Shown here: positions 26,001 to 39,250 of the stretch, in pieces
How positions within the stretch are numbered: position 1 is the stretch's first letter
Layout of the letters: each line of letters opens with the position of its first letter
NCBI RefSeq assembly: GCF_022539315.1
Contig: NC_066343.1
Span: forward strand, 42,422,466-42,486,465
Length of the DNA: 64,000 nucleotides
Reading direction: 5' to 3'
DNA from: Serinus canaria
Lineage: Eukaryota; Chordata; Aves; Passeriformes; Fringillidae
Program-made: the position numbers and the translations under genes
Notes under the pieces: model-generated
Databases searched by the model: none
What the model was told of the DNA's origin: nothing
What the model saw: only the letters and a program-made list of their open reading frames with translations

Positions 26001-29000
26001 TTGCATTCCTATCAATTTACTCTAATGATTGTCTGCTGCCTTGGAAACCAGATGTGTAATTCATAGCTGTGTGGAAAAATGCTAAACATTTTTTCAATGG
26101 GAAATTTGAGATGCAGATAATTAAAATTAATCCAGAAAACCAAGGCAACTTGAATGGTTGAAAAACAATTTCTGGTCCCAATGGCTCTACTGACATTCTC
26201 AGTTTCCACCTGGCTTTCCTCAGTGTGAGGCTGTTGGTAGCTGTGACCTGAAGGTGTGAAATGGAGGTGATGTCCCAGACAGCTGAGTTCCCAAGGAGCA
26301 GAGAAGGACTGTCAAATGACCAGGGCACTGGTGAGGGCTCTACACCTGCTTTCTCCTTGGCCAAAACCTTGCATTCAGAAAACACATCGAGCCCAGCTCT
26401 GGATTTCATTGGGTCTTAAAAGCTCAGTTCCTCAGAACTCTGCTCTTGTCTCTGCAGTTCCAACGTGTCGGTGGGAAGTTTTGCTCTGGGTCTCTTGAAG
26501 CACTTAACATCAAGACAGATTTCTGGACATTAAAGTGAGATACCAATGGCTGAATTCAGAGAACTCTGTCAAAATTGCTTACATCCTAGTAGTAAAGAAT
26601 ATGGTCCCCTAACTTTAGGTGCACCAGTGATGTCTTTCTTTCAGTATAGGCACAGCTGCAAAGTACTAATAAGAGAAAATATTTCTGCTGAAAATGTGAA
26701 ATTTTATAATTTCACACAAGCAGTGTCTTATCTCCTTTTTGTTATGAATATATAAAATGTCAGTCTATTAAAATACCCAAATTTCATCTTTGAATCATCC
26801 TGTGGGTAACCAAATGCTCTGATTTGCTCAGTCAAATCTGTTTAACCATCTTTGTATATCTCAGCAAAATGTGAATACATTTGGCCAGAGGATCATGCAA
26901 CAAAATGTGCTATTTCATTCCTAATTTCCCCATTTTTTTCCAACAGAACCTTACTGGTATTAAAGAGGTTTTCCTGTGTCTTGCAAAAGTTGTTGTCAGG
27001 AAGGTTTGTGGTACCTACAACTATTAAATCCTTAAGTTATTTTCTTCCCCATTCCAGAGACCAGTCTTGAGTAAAATGTGGCCCACATCAGCTCTGTGCC
27101 CAGTATAATCTGGAGTTTTTATTGCAGGGAAGGTGAAACTTCAATTTTTGCCTGCAATGAAAATCAGATCTTCCTGAGAACGAGGATTAGGAAAGCTGGT
27201 CAAAGTTTTGAAACCTTGCCCCACTGAAAAATTCAGTGGGTGAAGAATCACCCTAGGGAATCAGCTTGGGTTCATATTTAGAGAAAACTCAAGACCTTTT
27301 AAGTATCATCAAAGCCTTCTGCAGTCTACCTAACTCTTCTCCTTCACTAAATGAGCAAATAAAAACCGATTACTGATTTCTGTGGGGGACTGAACAAGAA
27401 GTGAACGGGAATATTTAAATAAAAACAAACTATCACTGAATCACAGAAAAAGCAACAAGAGCTTAACATGTCCAAGAATTATGGGGAGAAATAGAGGAGT
27501 TCCAGCTCCACCGTGGAGCCTGCTGAAGAGGAGTATTATAATTTGCACCACTAATTGTCTCTCATCTGCAATCACAGCAGAAAAAAATCAGGTTTGTGAA
27601 AAATGGCCCCTCCATCATAAAAGAGAAGCCCTTTTCTAGCTGTTGCCTCTGCTTCTGCTGCAACCCAGAAGAGGCCTTTCCTCCAGTCCTGCTTACACAG
27701 AGCTTGTAGAAGGCAGTAATCTTGTTTGTTTCCTCTATGCAGCTTTAATAGCTGCACTGTTTTTTTAGAACCTTTCAGATGAGATAGATTACTAAATTTG
27801 CAAGGGGCATGTTTGACATCTGAGAGGAAGATGCTGAAACAGGCATGGCTATCTGTATGTACAGCTCATCATGTAGGCATGATATGCACCTGACATCTGC
27901 TGTGCATAGGAGCTGGTGCAGCAGTACTGGTCCCATTTAAGCAGCATGGCACTCCAAAGAAAAATCACACGTGCTTGGATTTCAAGAGAGTTTTTCAGAC
28001 CAGAAAAACTGCCAAATACTTTAAGGACCACACTAAATCACATTGAAGCATAGTGACATTTTGTGGTATGTACAATAGATATCTCACTGACTGCAGGAAA
28101 TTCCTTAAGGCTTTTCTGCATATGGAGCAACACTATTTGACTGTCACCCTCTGTGTACCAACACTGTGTGAGCAACAGAAAAGAGCCTAGCTGATGTGTA
28201 TCCGAAGAAGGAAAGCAGTCAACTGTTGAACTGTAAATCAGCATTTTTCTAGTATAATTATATTCTCACTGGGGATTGTCAGATCAAAACTGCTAATCAA
28301 AGCAACTTGCTCAGTAAATGTTGGAATAAATGAACCCTGTTTTTTAGTGGGTTGATATTCTACATTCCTACACCATGCCAAAAAATTATTAACTCCTCTG
28401 CAAGTTTTTTTCAACCCCATGGATCCTTCTTCTCCTGCTATGGCCAGTTCCTCCACCCATGTCCTCTGCATTGAAAGCTGAGTAAGGGCACTAACAAATG
28501 GGGCCAGTGCAACAGCTCTACAGGCTATCCTCCCTCAGCGAGGAATTGAATAAACTCTTTCTAATTTTACCAGCCACTCATCTTCACAGTATTTGTAAAG
28601 AATTGATATTCCTGAGCCTAGTATACACCTATCATGCTGGCCAATAGACTTGTAAGAAGGAAGAAGCATATCTGTGCATATCTTATTTTCTAAGGAAATA
28701 TGGTTGAAAAACCATGATCCACATAAGCAAAATGTTGAATTGCAGTTTAGAAAATTTCTTTGCTATATACCCTATTTCTTATCAAGTACTTCTGCTGAAT
28801 TCTCTTTCTACACACTACCCATTTTGTCACCTATTTCAGTTGTAGCATTACATTGTTGTAAAAATGCTTCTCTCTTGAAACAAAGGAATTGGTGTTGATA
28901 CTTTTAAGTTTTTTCACCACTATATTTTGTGATTGCCCCCTCATCCCATGGTAGAGAAAATATATACTAAGAAGAAATTATGGCTTGACATGACATATAT

Positions 29001-29538
29001 AATGAAAATCTCCTGCTTTTAATTTAAAGCACTGCATAAAATTTTTCAATATACTAGAAAAAAGCTGTGTAGCTGTGTAGTACCTGTAATTGCAGCCCTC
29101 AGGTGCAGTTATTTAGTGATTGATTTCCATAAATGATCAAAGAATTTCAAACGTATGTAATATTTTTTTTCATTTTATTCAGTGGTGAGAAGAATGACTA
29201 GGAGGTACAGAAAACCAACTACACTTTCTGATCTAACAAAACTTCAGCTTTGATATTGCTGCAAAACTATGTGGTTTTGAGATCAAATCTTTCACTTTTC
29301 TCAACCTCAAGAACAAAAAATAAAGACAGATCCCTATTCTCTTATGTATTATTAAAATTACAATTTTAAAATGAGTGATAAAATAATGAGGGTAGACTTT
29401 CTTCTGTTGTATGTATCTGGTTCTAAAGAAATATTTATAAGAGTTGTTCGCAGTCAAGCAAGTTAGTACCTTGCAGTATACAGTACCTGTATTTCCTCTG
29501 TGCAAGTTTATGCCAAAGCTTCCTTAATTTCTATATTT
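23011..29538. other. Unique non-coding DNA, no gene seen
   Basis: A long AT-rich stretch without recognised transposons. A perfect 16-bp palindrome lies at 24213-24228. An inverted repeat with 9-bp arms and a 3-nt loop lies at 27220-27240. The 149-codon frame at 24094-24543 begins at TTG, lacks domains and is probably chance. Confidence 0.5.
24213..24228. repeat. Perfect 16-bp palindrome
   Basis: The sequence reads identically on both strands across 16 bases centred between 24220 and 24221. The next flanking pair does not match. Confidence 0.85.
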
Positions 29539-29560
29539 TTTTCTGCCCAAGGGCAGAAAA
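29539..29560. repeat. Inverted repeat, 10-bp arms, 2-nt spacer
   Basis: The arms at 29539-29548 and 29551-29560 are exact reverse complements separated by AA. The outer pair does not match. Confidence 0.85.
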
Positions 29561-32500
29561 CAGTGATGAATTTTGCTGTTCTTGGCATACTCAGGAAGGC
29601 TTTCATCACTTTTCTCTTTCTCAGACCTTGTCTTGAGCATGTCAGCTTTCTTCCTTCATCTCCTTTCACACCACTTCCTATTCACAGATGATCCTCCCTC
29701 CCTTGTCTAGTTCTTGTCAAGCATAACATGGCCAGCTGGTTTTATCTGTGCCGCAAACAATGGTACCAGACTCCGCTAAATTATATTCTGCCAATGCCAG
29801 CCGTGGTTCCCTGTGTCCTTAGCTGGTTTCAAGTTGTGGCCCACCTTTCTTCCCATATTTAAATCCTGTGTTTATTGGGGATTAAAATCTGTGAATGAGT
29901 GGTGATGGAGACGGTGGGAGGAGGAGGAGGTCATTCTGAGTCCAAAGGGAATAAACATTGTCTCTTTGAAAATGTCCGTGTCTGTTTCCCAGACTGACCA
30001 TCTGGGACACTGCATGGCACTAAATCAACTACAAAGACAAAAAGGGGAACAGGAAAAAGTAATTAAATTAGAAAAAGGAAAAAATTTCTCAGAAGCTGCT
30101 GTCCAATGAACTTCATTAAGGAGCAAAAGTGGTACACATACACATCAGAATAGTGAAAAACAGTAACACTAGCAGAACTAAACTTTCAGCTGTAAACAAA
30201 TATCCATTTATCTGTGAATGTGCCCCTTCTTTCCTTTCTAATTGCTTCTCTATTTTGAAGCACTTCCCAGTGGCGATGATATCAAGAAGAGATATGCCTA
30301 CAAAGAGAAAACACAGTAGGTTCAATATGTCTTCCTGAACCCCTGGCAAACTCTACCACTGGGGATGTATTGGGTCAACATTTGAGAACATCAGTTTTTT
30401 CTGGTCTGATATTTATCAGGGAACAATGGCAGATTCACAGGATGGGTTAGCTGAGGCACTCAGCTTTCAATCCACATGAAATTCTGGGTTCTGCATTTGG
30501 AAACCAGCTGGGAGATGTATTTGATTCTTCAAGTGGCAATAAAATCCTTCCATTTTCTGCACTAATCCAAGAGGATATTCTACAGCAACTTCTGAAGTTA
30601 AACACCTTATATCTGCAGGAACAAACTTGCTTACTCCCATGAGATTCAAAGGAATGTTGCTGACGAGCTGTCTAATCTACTGAAGGTGCAATGCAATACA
30701 TCTTCAGTCATTAGGGAAGAATCAGAGAGTGTGGGGGAAAACAGACAATGTTGTACCAGTATATAAAATAGGTTTTAGAGTCTTGCATGAAATGATAACA
30801 AACCTCAGGCAGGGTCTGTCAGTAATTCATTTCCATTTTATGCAATTGCTGAGGGCAACAAAATAATTCTATGGAAAGTAAGTATTTTCTGGCAAACATG
30901 AAATTTTGGATGAGAGTGCAAAAAAATTGCAAAAATAAGCTCTAATGGTTGCTTGGTTGCAAAAATAAACTCTAATGCATACACAAGATAATGTCATGTT
31001 ATATGGCATTTATCAAAACAAAGAAATATGCCAAATCAATGTAGTACATTACCTATATTAAAAAGAAATAAAATGATAAATTTTAAAAAATTTTGCAGAT
31101 GTTTGTTATTTGTCATTCTTCCTATGGAAGAAAATGCAAAAAAGGTCACTTTTTAATTTGTATGATCTCACCAACACACAGATCACTGTAATCAAACAAT
31201 TCCCTGCAACTGCTGTTTGTTATTCTTTTTCATAGATTTATCAAGGTGCAGATGTAATTAGTTAGGGTTTTAGTATCTTTACAGTTGTATGGGTAGGCTG
31301 TTTCCAGAGACTTGTTACTTTGATTATGAGGACTACTGTAATTCCCAGATGACATGAGGGAAATGACTGGTTCATAACATTTTTTTTCCCCCGAGCTGAA
31401 TTTCTTTAGAAATAACACTTCTCCCACAGATTATGCATCCCTCTCAGCCTTTTTCTGATGTTCTTGTCTAGCTCTACTGGAGCTCCTCTCTCTGAAAATT
31501 TTCCAGTCTGAATTTCCCTCAGCAGACCCTGCCTATGAAATTCTAGACCAGGTTTTCTGGGCAGCTCCCACTGAAAATTATCTGTAATGAACAATGTATG
31601 CTGCCACACAGCAAAAGCACCAAGGAGCAGGGTATTTAGTTATGAAAGTCAGGAGTGAATGCTGGAGGACTAAGGGATTGTTGGCATGTGATGAAGAAAA
31701 GCAGTGCAGAGGCTCAGGGTGCAGACACAGCCTTCAGAAGTAGGAGCAGAGGAGGCTAGTCTGAGGAGAACAGGAGATGCACCAGCTGGTGTAGCTCTTC
31801 GCTGGAATATTTCAAGGGTAGACTCACCTTGACCAAAATAGGCATGGGTTCAGAGGCTGATAATTGTCCATTCCTTGTGGATATTTGTCTTGGCTTAGAA
31901 CAACAGTGGCCATCTTGGATGTATATTTTTAAATAGATCTATGTTTTTAAATTGATATTTTTAGAGTTTATAAAGCATGCTCTGTAGCAAATGCCTTGCA
32001 TTACATTTCTTAGCCTCACTTCTTCTCTGCCACTCTTCCAGTGAAGTACAGTCTGGGTTTCATCCACTCCTTGTTGACGGAAAATCCTTCCTGCCTATAC
32101 CACTTATGCTTGACATTAAAATCAGAACCTCTCTTCATCTCTGTTTCGGTTTTCACAGCATCCTTCTATATTTTTCACCATGTCTGCTGTGTTTCATTCT
32201 AACATTTTTCCATCTTTTCTGTCACGTTTTTCTACAGTCGATCAAAAGAAGAGGAACTCAAAAACATTCAAACCTAAGTCCATCTTTCAAATCTTTGATT
32301 TGTAGGATGGTTTTCAAAATTAGACTCAGTAAACTCATCTATCCTCAAGTACCAGCCAGAATAATCAGACCAATTTTAATAAACTGTTGGCATCAGCAAT
32401 GTGCCTGCAGGGTTTGAAAGAAAAGCATTCTCCACACAAATTATTAGGTTCACAGCAAAGCAAGCTTGCAGGATTTTGTATCAGCCTGAGACCACAGTCA

Positions 32501-33625
32501 TGTTGCAGAGTGTGGAGTGAAGAATAAAAGGCCTGGGGGAAAAGAGGGCCACCTCTGAGTAGGAGCTGTTTAGAAAGCTCAGTCAGAGAAAAGACAACTT
32601 GCTTCCTCCCCAGTTATGTCAATGTGTATCCCACTAGCACTTCCCAGGTGTGGAGGGCAGGACAGATCACGTCAGGTATGCCAGCTGGCTGGCAGGCTTC
32701 CCCACAGACAAATGCACACCTGGATAATAGGAAAGTGCTTTCCTGTAGCAAAATAGAATTTTGAGTTTGTGCATTAAGGAACAGACAATACAATTTTGAG
32801 GCTCTTATTTCACTTTCAAGATTCTTCTTTGTATAATTATAGTCCCTATACCAATGCTCCTTGCAAGATTTTGACAGAGAGGTATTCTTGGTAAAAATAC
32901 TAAGTACTTTAGTGTTTTGGCTCCTAAATCTGATATTTGTGATGTAACATTATTTAGCAAAATTCAGATTTGAATGTACCATTGAGTTAAATATTTTTCT
33001 TAGAGACAAATGGTAGATATATCTGTCCTTGCTGTTTTAAAGTGGTTTTAAAGTGGTTTCAGATTTTGATTCCCAAATAACTTATTTGGATTCCCAAACA
33101 CCTTTTCATCAATTTAACATGCTGCCACTACTGACTTATTCCAATTAAAGGCAAGAAACTTCATCCTCACCCCTTGAGCTGGAAATAATTTGAATGTTAT
33201 TTATTTATTTTTTTAAATTCCAAAATTTCAAGTGTTTGTGATGGCAACAAGAATCTTTGCTGACAAAGAAGAAATAATACAATATACTTGAAAGCAAAAC
33301 ACAGCACTGGCCTGTGTTTTTCTCTTTGGTAACTTTGTTAATGTAACTGAAGATACTTGAGGACTATAGTACAAGGATAGAGTTCTCCTATTGAGCATGA
33401 AACTCGTAAATAGAACACAAATATAAATACCATGCTGAGTCAGGTTGAAGAAGTGCCATATTAATTTATTTCTGAGTATTTCATAACCCTTACCTGTTTC
33501 TCTTTCCTCCTGAGCATCTACATGACTTGTGTTATGAAACTACAGGTGGAGGAAGCTCACATGTGAGAACCCTGGAGCAGAAAAAGTGAAGTTAATATAA
33601 ACCGTTGTATTTTTAAGAATAAAAG
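29561..33625. other. Unique non-coding DNA
   Basis: No gene seen. A duplicated word of about 22 bp occurs at about 30927-30948 and 30957-30978. A 13-bp tandem word lies near 33035-33060, followed by an 8-bp-arm palindrome at 33073-33089. The ATG-initiated 146-codon frame at 31977-32417 is hydrophobic-rich but has no recognisable family and no supporting splice signals. Confidence 0.5.
30927..30978. repeat. Imperfect tandem duplication, about 30-bp period
   Basis: The word TTGCAAAAATAAGCTCTAAT recurs 30 bp later with one substitution. Eight intervening bases also resemble the start of the unit. Confidence 0.75.
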
Positions 33626-33765
33626 AGAAACAAAACCCAAACCCAAACCAAATAAACAAAACCCCAAACAAACAAACACCAAACTGAAACACCCCCCAAA
33701 ACCCAAACAAACAAGCAAACAAAAAACCCAACCCAAACCAAACCAAGAAAACCTTCCCAAAATCA
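33626..33765. repeat. Strand-asymmetric A/C tract
   Basis: About 140 bases almost entirely A and C on the plus strand, built from CAAA, CCCAAA and CCAAA words, with very few G or T. It is not a clean microsatellite. The minus-strand frames across it translate as F/G/L/V/W low complexity and are not genes. Confidence 0.92.
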
Positions 33766-34205
33766 CGAAAGTCTTTTTCTGCTTTACAATTTTAGCAGCA
33801 AAACCCATTGCTACTTACTGCACTTGGAAGTACTTCAAAAGTGTAAAACATAGAGATTCATGAGTTAGTTTTTCATGAGGTATTCAAACATCTCAATTAA
33901 CACCAGATGGTCAAGGCTCATTGAAACAGAGCTATAACCAAAATGACAAGACTTTAAATTGGTTATAAAGAAGAAGAATATTTCTATATTTCTGTTATGT
34001 AATGTTCATCCCTTGTGACATGACTGTCCACAGAAAGAAACTGCCTGATGGAAAACTGTCTCTGCTTTATAGGGTTAGCTTTCCTCCAAGCACCAGTATA
34101 GTCACAGCAGCCTCCAACCGCTCTTATCTCTCTCCTGCCTCTTTCTCCTCTCTCTGCCTTCCTTTCCCATGTCAGCAATGCACCCACCTTTCATTCTGGG
34201 GTCAA
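33766..34205. other. Unique spacer before CR1
   Basis: AT-rich to about 34010, then a pyrimidine-rich part to the start of the CR1 copy. No gene is seen. Confidence 0.5.
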
Positions 34206-35085
34206 TCACAGAATCATAGAGATGCTGAGTTGGAAGGACCCATCAGGATCAGATTCCTGGCCCTGCACAAGACAGCCCAAGAACCACCCCATGTGCCTGA
34301 GAGCATTGTCCAACCACTTCTTGAACTCTCTCAAGCTGGTGCTGTGACCACTTCCTTGAGGAGCTGTTCCAGTGCCCAATCACCTTCTGGGGGAAGAACC
34401 TATTTCTGATATCCAGTCTAAACCTGCCCTGACTCAGTTTCATGCCATTTCCTCAGGACCTGTCACTGGCCATGAGAGTGAAGACATCAGTGTCTGCACC
34501 TCTGCTTCCACAGGGAGGAAGTTGTAGACTACAGTGAGGTCTGTCCTCAGTCCCCTCTTCTCCAGGCTGAACAGACCAGGTCACCTCAGCCACTCTTCAT
34601 ACTGGCTTCCCCTCAAGGTCCTTCACCATCTTTGTGGTCCTTCTTTGGATGCTCTTTAACAGTTTAATATCTTACATTGCAGTACCCAAACCAGCCCCCA
34701 ACACTCGAGTTGAGGCTGTCCCAGAGCAGAGCAGGACAATCCCCTCCCTTGCCCAGCTATGGTGCTGTGCCTGATGCCCCCCAGGACAGGGCTGGCCCTC
34801 CTGCCAGGGCACTGCTGACCCTTGATGTTCAACTTGCCATCAACCAGGACCCCCAGGTCCTTTTCCATGGCACTCCTTTCCAACTGCTCCTTTCCCAGTC
34901 TAAACAGACCTCCAGCGTTACCCCATCCCAGAGTTCCCAGAGTCAGAATCTGGCCTTGTTAAATTTCATATGGTTGGTGATTGGCCAGTTCTTCAATTTA
35001 TTGAACTCTCTCTGCAGGTTCTCTCTTCTTCTGAGGGATTTGACAGCTCCTCCCAATTTAGTGTTCATAGGCAAATTTATTAAGT
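34206..35085 (-). mobile_element. CR1 LINE fragment, longest copy in window
   Basis: About 880 bp of CR1 in minus orientation. On the plus strand it opens with TCACAGAATCATAGAG and GTTGGAAGGACCCATCAGG at the element's 3' end. It continues through CCACTTCTTGAACTCTCTCA, CTCTTCTCCAGGCTGAACAG, CCAGGACCCCCAGGTCC, TTCATATGGTTGGTGATTGG and GACAGCTCCTCCCAATTTAG, which is reverse-transcriptase C-terminal coding sequence read antisense. It is truncated at its 5' end near 35085 and carries several substitutions and small indels, so it cannot encode a working enzyme. Plus-strand frames at 34002-34409 and 34677-35087 are antisense shadows. Confidence 0.95.
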
Positions 35086-35458
35086 AGTTCAATTAAGTTT
35101 TCTACTTTTCTAAGGAGCCTGATTTCTTAAGTGGCCTGATTTTCTATTACCTAAAAGTAGCATTTCTAACAGTTCTAAAGAGGGGTTGGTTTCTTTGTAA
35201 TTTTATTCAACCCTATAAATGACCCCTCACCTTCTATATGGCCTGTATTTGTAAGCTGAGCACAACTCACACAGTACCCCTTTCAGCAATGCTAAGCATT
35301 CCATTCACTTTGAATTTCACAAATACAGTTCAACTATGACTGACAGCTCTGTCACAGCTGGAATGTTATCCATTTTTAATCTATAGTTTATTTGATAATG
35401 CTCAGTGTGAGAAAAACTGAAACTTCTCTATCTCAATTTTGAACAAAAGTGGCAGAAA
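35086..35458. other. Unique non-coding DNA
   Basis: AT-rich sequence downstream of the CR1. No gene or further repeat was recognised. Confidence 0.5.
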
Positions 35459-35516
35459 TAAGTGCCTCACAAAGAGTGGTATAATTTCATATCATTATAC
35501 CACTGTGAGGCACTTA
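35459..35516. repeat. Long inverted repeat with a 4-nt bulge
   Basis: The outer arms 35459-35471 and 35504-35516 pair perfectly over 13 bp. The inner arms 35476-35485 and 35494-35503 pair perfectly over 10 bp. Only the left side has four unpaired bases (35472-35475); the loop is 35486-35493. In total 23 pairs form a hairpin of pre-miRNA-like shape but shorter than usual. Confidence 0.9.
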
Positions 35517-37290
35517 GTTCTGTGGAGTGTTTGACAATCTGGACCTTTACCCATCCTCACTTAATTTTTCTTGGTTTTTTTGTGATAATTCTTCACCCTT
35601 AGAATCTATTAATGACTGTTTTAATTTGATTTTATTAAAGAAAAGGGATTTGTACTTTTACAGATTTATTGTGAGGGTATTAGATCCCTCAAAGGAAGGA
35701 TTCTGCCAATACTTGATGACCACCAAATCATGTGTGATGACATAGAGGTTTGGGAAGAAACTGGTTACTGCCTAGTTTAATATTATTTTAACTGTGCTCA
35801 TTAAAATAATTTCCATTTTTAATAATTGAAATACTACTTGTCATATCTTACACAATTTAGAACTCTGATTTTTAGCAATTATCTTGTGAAAATAAAAAAT
35901 ACCCACAACAAATTGTCATGTGTATTGCTCTGAACTGTGTCATAGAAAGAAATAGCAAGCTAAAGAGACTGAAAATAGTTCCATGTATATTTTTATTTGT
36001 AGGTCTGAATCCACTCCAAAAGACGTTCCATGTTTTCATGCCTATAAAATTCCTTATACAAAAGCTGTTTCTCCCTAGACCAGTACTGATGAAAGTCAAA
36101 ACTGCAAGAACAATGCCATTATTTTCCAATCTATTTGATATGTTTTAAATTGAAACTCTGGGCCTATAAATTCAGTAGTTTCTATATAGCTTTTTTTTGT
36201 ACACTGAAAATACATATAAACAGGAAGAAAATGTGATTTTAATTTTATGATCTAGCAGAGGCCCAATCTGTATACTTCATTCAGAAATCTCCCTTAGTAC
36301 TACTGATAGGACAAAAGAGGAAAGAATTCATTCCATGGAGCCACAAGTTTGTACAATTATTTAAAATGCATGTATCTCAATAGCTTTCCTCGTACATGAC
36401 TTGTGATCTATTCCCAAACTACATCATTTAGTTTGATTGTCCAAGGCAGCTTGTATGAATCAGACAATTACTAAAGAAAGGTTTGGGTAGCTCAGTTGTT
36501 AAACCTCTGGTGCAGGTCTCAAGAAACCTCAGGGTGGCTGCTTGCAACATCACAGACCTCCTGTGAGCTGCACAACTAGCCAGTTGTGGTAGGATCAATA
36601 TTGCCCTTTTTATTCGTTTGAAAGTAAAATGCACAGTCTGAGTGAGCTCTCTTGGTCTGACTTTCAATGAGGAGCAACTGAGAAACAGTTTCAAAGAGAA
36701 ATTACTCGCACAGTAGAAATGCTAGTATTGTGTGACTGAGCTGAAACCTGAAAATGCCAGGTTATTTTCACTGGAATAGGACAATGCTTATTTTTGGACA
36801 GCTGTTTTGAAGTGAATACTCTGTGTTCTGAAGTTAGAGTGAAGTGGATACTCCTGCTCGAGTCACCTTCCCTATCAGGATAAGAATACATTTGTCACAG
36901 ATGTGTGCTAAGAAGAATATCAAACAGATGAATATGAGTCTCTGCTACAGCAGGCTGAGAATGATCCTCTTATTGCAAAACACCTGGACAGAGTGATGCA
37001 TACATGCACAGTATAAAACACTGCCCAAAAACTATTCATGGGACATTATTGGTATTACTGCTGTTGAGATCCCAGCTCCCATGGCAGCTCATGCAAGTGC
37101 TTCTTCAGAACTGGACCCTTTACTACAGTCTTTATGGTCTGTGCCATCACTGTTCTGCAGAGAGAGCAATCAGTCTCCATAGTGTCTATTATCATTTTGT
37201 GCAACAAATGCACAGAGGAAAACCTCCCTTGGAGTAAACAAGACCCGCTAAAGGTAAATAAATTAAATAAGCTTATAGACCAAGTCAAAG
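35517..37290. other. Unique non-coding DNA
   Basis: No gene or known repeat was recognised. The overlapping antisense frames at 35872-36148 lack domains. Confidence 0.5.
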
Positions 37291-37318
37291 TACAAAATAA
37301 TAAAATAATTATTTTGTA
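37291..37318. repeat. Inverted repeat, 11-bp arms, 6-nt loop
   Basis: The arms at 37291-37301 and 37308-37318 are exact reverse complements. Both are AT-rich, so chance is more likely than for the G+C-containing hairpins. Related words follow at about 37326-37342. Confidence 0.75.
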
Positions 37319-37814
37319 TATAAAAGTACAAAACACAAAATAATCTCGCTGCATTTCTTTGTCCTGGAATCCTAGAAAGCAGAGCAAGATTCCCCGGTTT
37401 GCAAGGGACGCCTCAGTGATTGCCACTAAGGCAGCAGGTCTCACTTGAGCAGATGACGGCACCGTCCTCTGCTGGCAAAAAAAGGCAACATAGGCTCGGC
37501 TTTTTGTGCATCAGAGTGATGGAGAGCCTGGAAACAGTGGGAACCTTGTCTCCCTGCTTCTGTTTCTGCGTATAGATAATCTCATGGTGAGGTCGCCAGA
37601 GAGAGACACTTTCTATACCTAATTTGAAAGAAAATACAAGTCTCAATGGGCTGGAGGACAAAAGACAAGTCCAAATGCAAGGATATAGGAGAATGTAATG
37701 GTTTCCAGAGTTTTATTTCACTTCAATGCTGATCTGGGGAGACTGCCTAGGTCTGTTAGGGGTTTTTTGCAGTCTCTAGAAACTAGCAACAGCATCACCA
37801 AATAATGATAATTT

Positions 37815-38002
37815 TAGTGGGGTTTGGTTTTGTTTGTGGTTTGGTTTGTTTGTTTGTTTTTCTTATTTTGTTTTGTTTTGTTTGTTTGTTTGGATTTTTC
37901 TTGGTTTTTTGTTTTAGTTTGGGGTGGTTTTTTTTGTTTGTTTGGGGGTTTTCTTGGTTTTTTTTTTTTTTTAGTTGTTTTTTTTTTTTTTTTTTTTTTT
38001 GT
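37815..38002. repeat. Strand-asymmetric G/T tract with long T-runs
   Basis: About 190 bases of almost only G and T, made of TTTG, TTTTG and TTTGG words and ending in T-runs of 14 or more. It is the same class as the A/C tract at 33626-33765 in the opposite orientation. The 183-codon frame starting at 37824 begins at TTG and is mostly a low-complexity F/L/C/G/W translation. Confidence 0.93.
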
Positions 38003-39154
38003 AGTTAAAATCTTTTTTCCACTGGGAATAGGACTGAGATTGGTAATAGAGTTATCTCTATGCATTATGCCCTTACTAGACTGTTTTGATTGTGCACTTG
38101 CATTGTTTAGAGACAGAGCAGTACATAGGGGTTTGAGACATCTAACACCCACTGCCTTGCAAAGAAAGCTTGAAGTAGGCCTTGCTTTGTTGCCATGCTA
38201 CACCAAGCCAAAGCACTGTCAAAATCTGCTGGGCAACTGGGGATCTGGAATTCAGTCCTGCCACTGCATAATGGTGCACAGATGGGTGGGGTACTGCTTT
38301 TTGCTGCTTTTTGTCCAAAATCATGAATCAGGCTCTCAGACCCCCAAGTGTTGTTTACATTTGTTCAACTGTTAAATCACCCTGGCTTGAATTTCTCCTC
38401 TGTTGAAATTCAGCAAGAGACAAGTATTTGCTTGGGCTTATTTTGGCATAAAATATTGCGTCTGTGTTAGAGTTTATGTGTTTATTGGCAAAGTGCTTGT
38501 CACATGTAAGTGCATACAGTATGGTGTGCATACAGTCCTCATAGTGAAGTGTTTGGAAGGCAGCCTCATGGGCTTTTTCTAGCAAAGAACACAAAACAAT
38601 ATGCCAAAAAATGCAAGCTGTGGTATTGTTTAATATAATTTCTTATGATCATGCTTGAAGTATTCAGAACCAGTCCTATTACAAGAAAACAATTTCATGT
38701 CCCAGCTTCAGGAGAAGGAGACCCTTTATCAAGGACAGATGATGGAGCATTCAGACATTGTGATGCAGAACAAAAGCCCGAGCAAGCATTGCACACGTTG
38801 GTTGGAGATTGCATAGGGCTGTAGAATTGTTATAGCATTCCTTATGACTATAGCCACCAATCCTGATATCGGTATTGCTCAGGCAGAAAAAAAATCCTTC
38901 ACAGTTACCATCTCATAACATACTTAGCTTCACTATTTGTGGAAAAATGATCATGCATTTTGGTGCTCTTGGGCCACAGTCACAGGTAGATACATACAGA
39001 CTTTGATACTCTTGACTGACTTTCACCTTGCTTCCAGGCTTTGAGACTTAGCTGTTTCTATCCCTGAACTTGAAACACTGATTTGAAAATAATTTCATCC
39101 TGAATTATGGTGGAAGAATAACAAAAGTAATAAGGAATAATTAAAAAATAGAAT
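38003..39154. other. Unique non-coding DNA
   Basis: No gene or transposon recognised. The final part becomes A-rich with GAATAAATAA-type words leading into the tandem duplication. Confidence 0.5.
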
Positions 39155-39250
39155 AAATAAAAAAGAATAAATAAAAGGTAATATAGAACATATTAAAATA
39201 TTAAATAAAAAAGAATAAATAAAAAAGTAATATAGAACATATTAAATATA
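39155..39250. repeat. 48-bp tandem duplication, AT-rich
   Basis: The unit at 39155-39202 is repeated at 39203-39250 with only a few differences. Both contain the distinctive GTAATATAGAACATATTA segment, which rules out simple A-rich convergence. Confidence 0.92.

Noticed and set aside
31977..32417. 146-codon ATG frame with hydrophobic stretches
   Set aside because: No recognisable family or signal-peptide layout. Hydrophobic residues are expected from T-rich DNA.
33637..33655. Telomere-like CCCAAACCCAAACC words
   Set aside because: The vertebrate telomere unit is CCCTAA. These words are part of the A/C tract and never match the true unit.
34677..35087. 136-codon plus-strand open frame
   Set aside because: It is antisense to the CR1 copy at 34206-35085.
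37824..38375. 183-codon plus-strand open frame
   Set aside because: It begins at TTG and most of it is translation of a G/T low-complexity tract.
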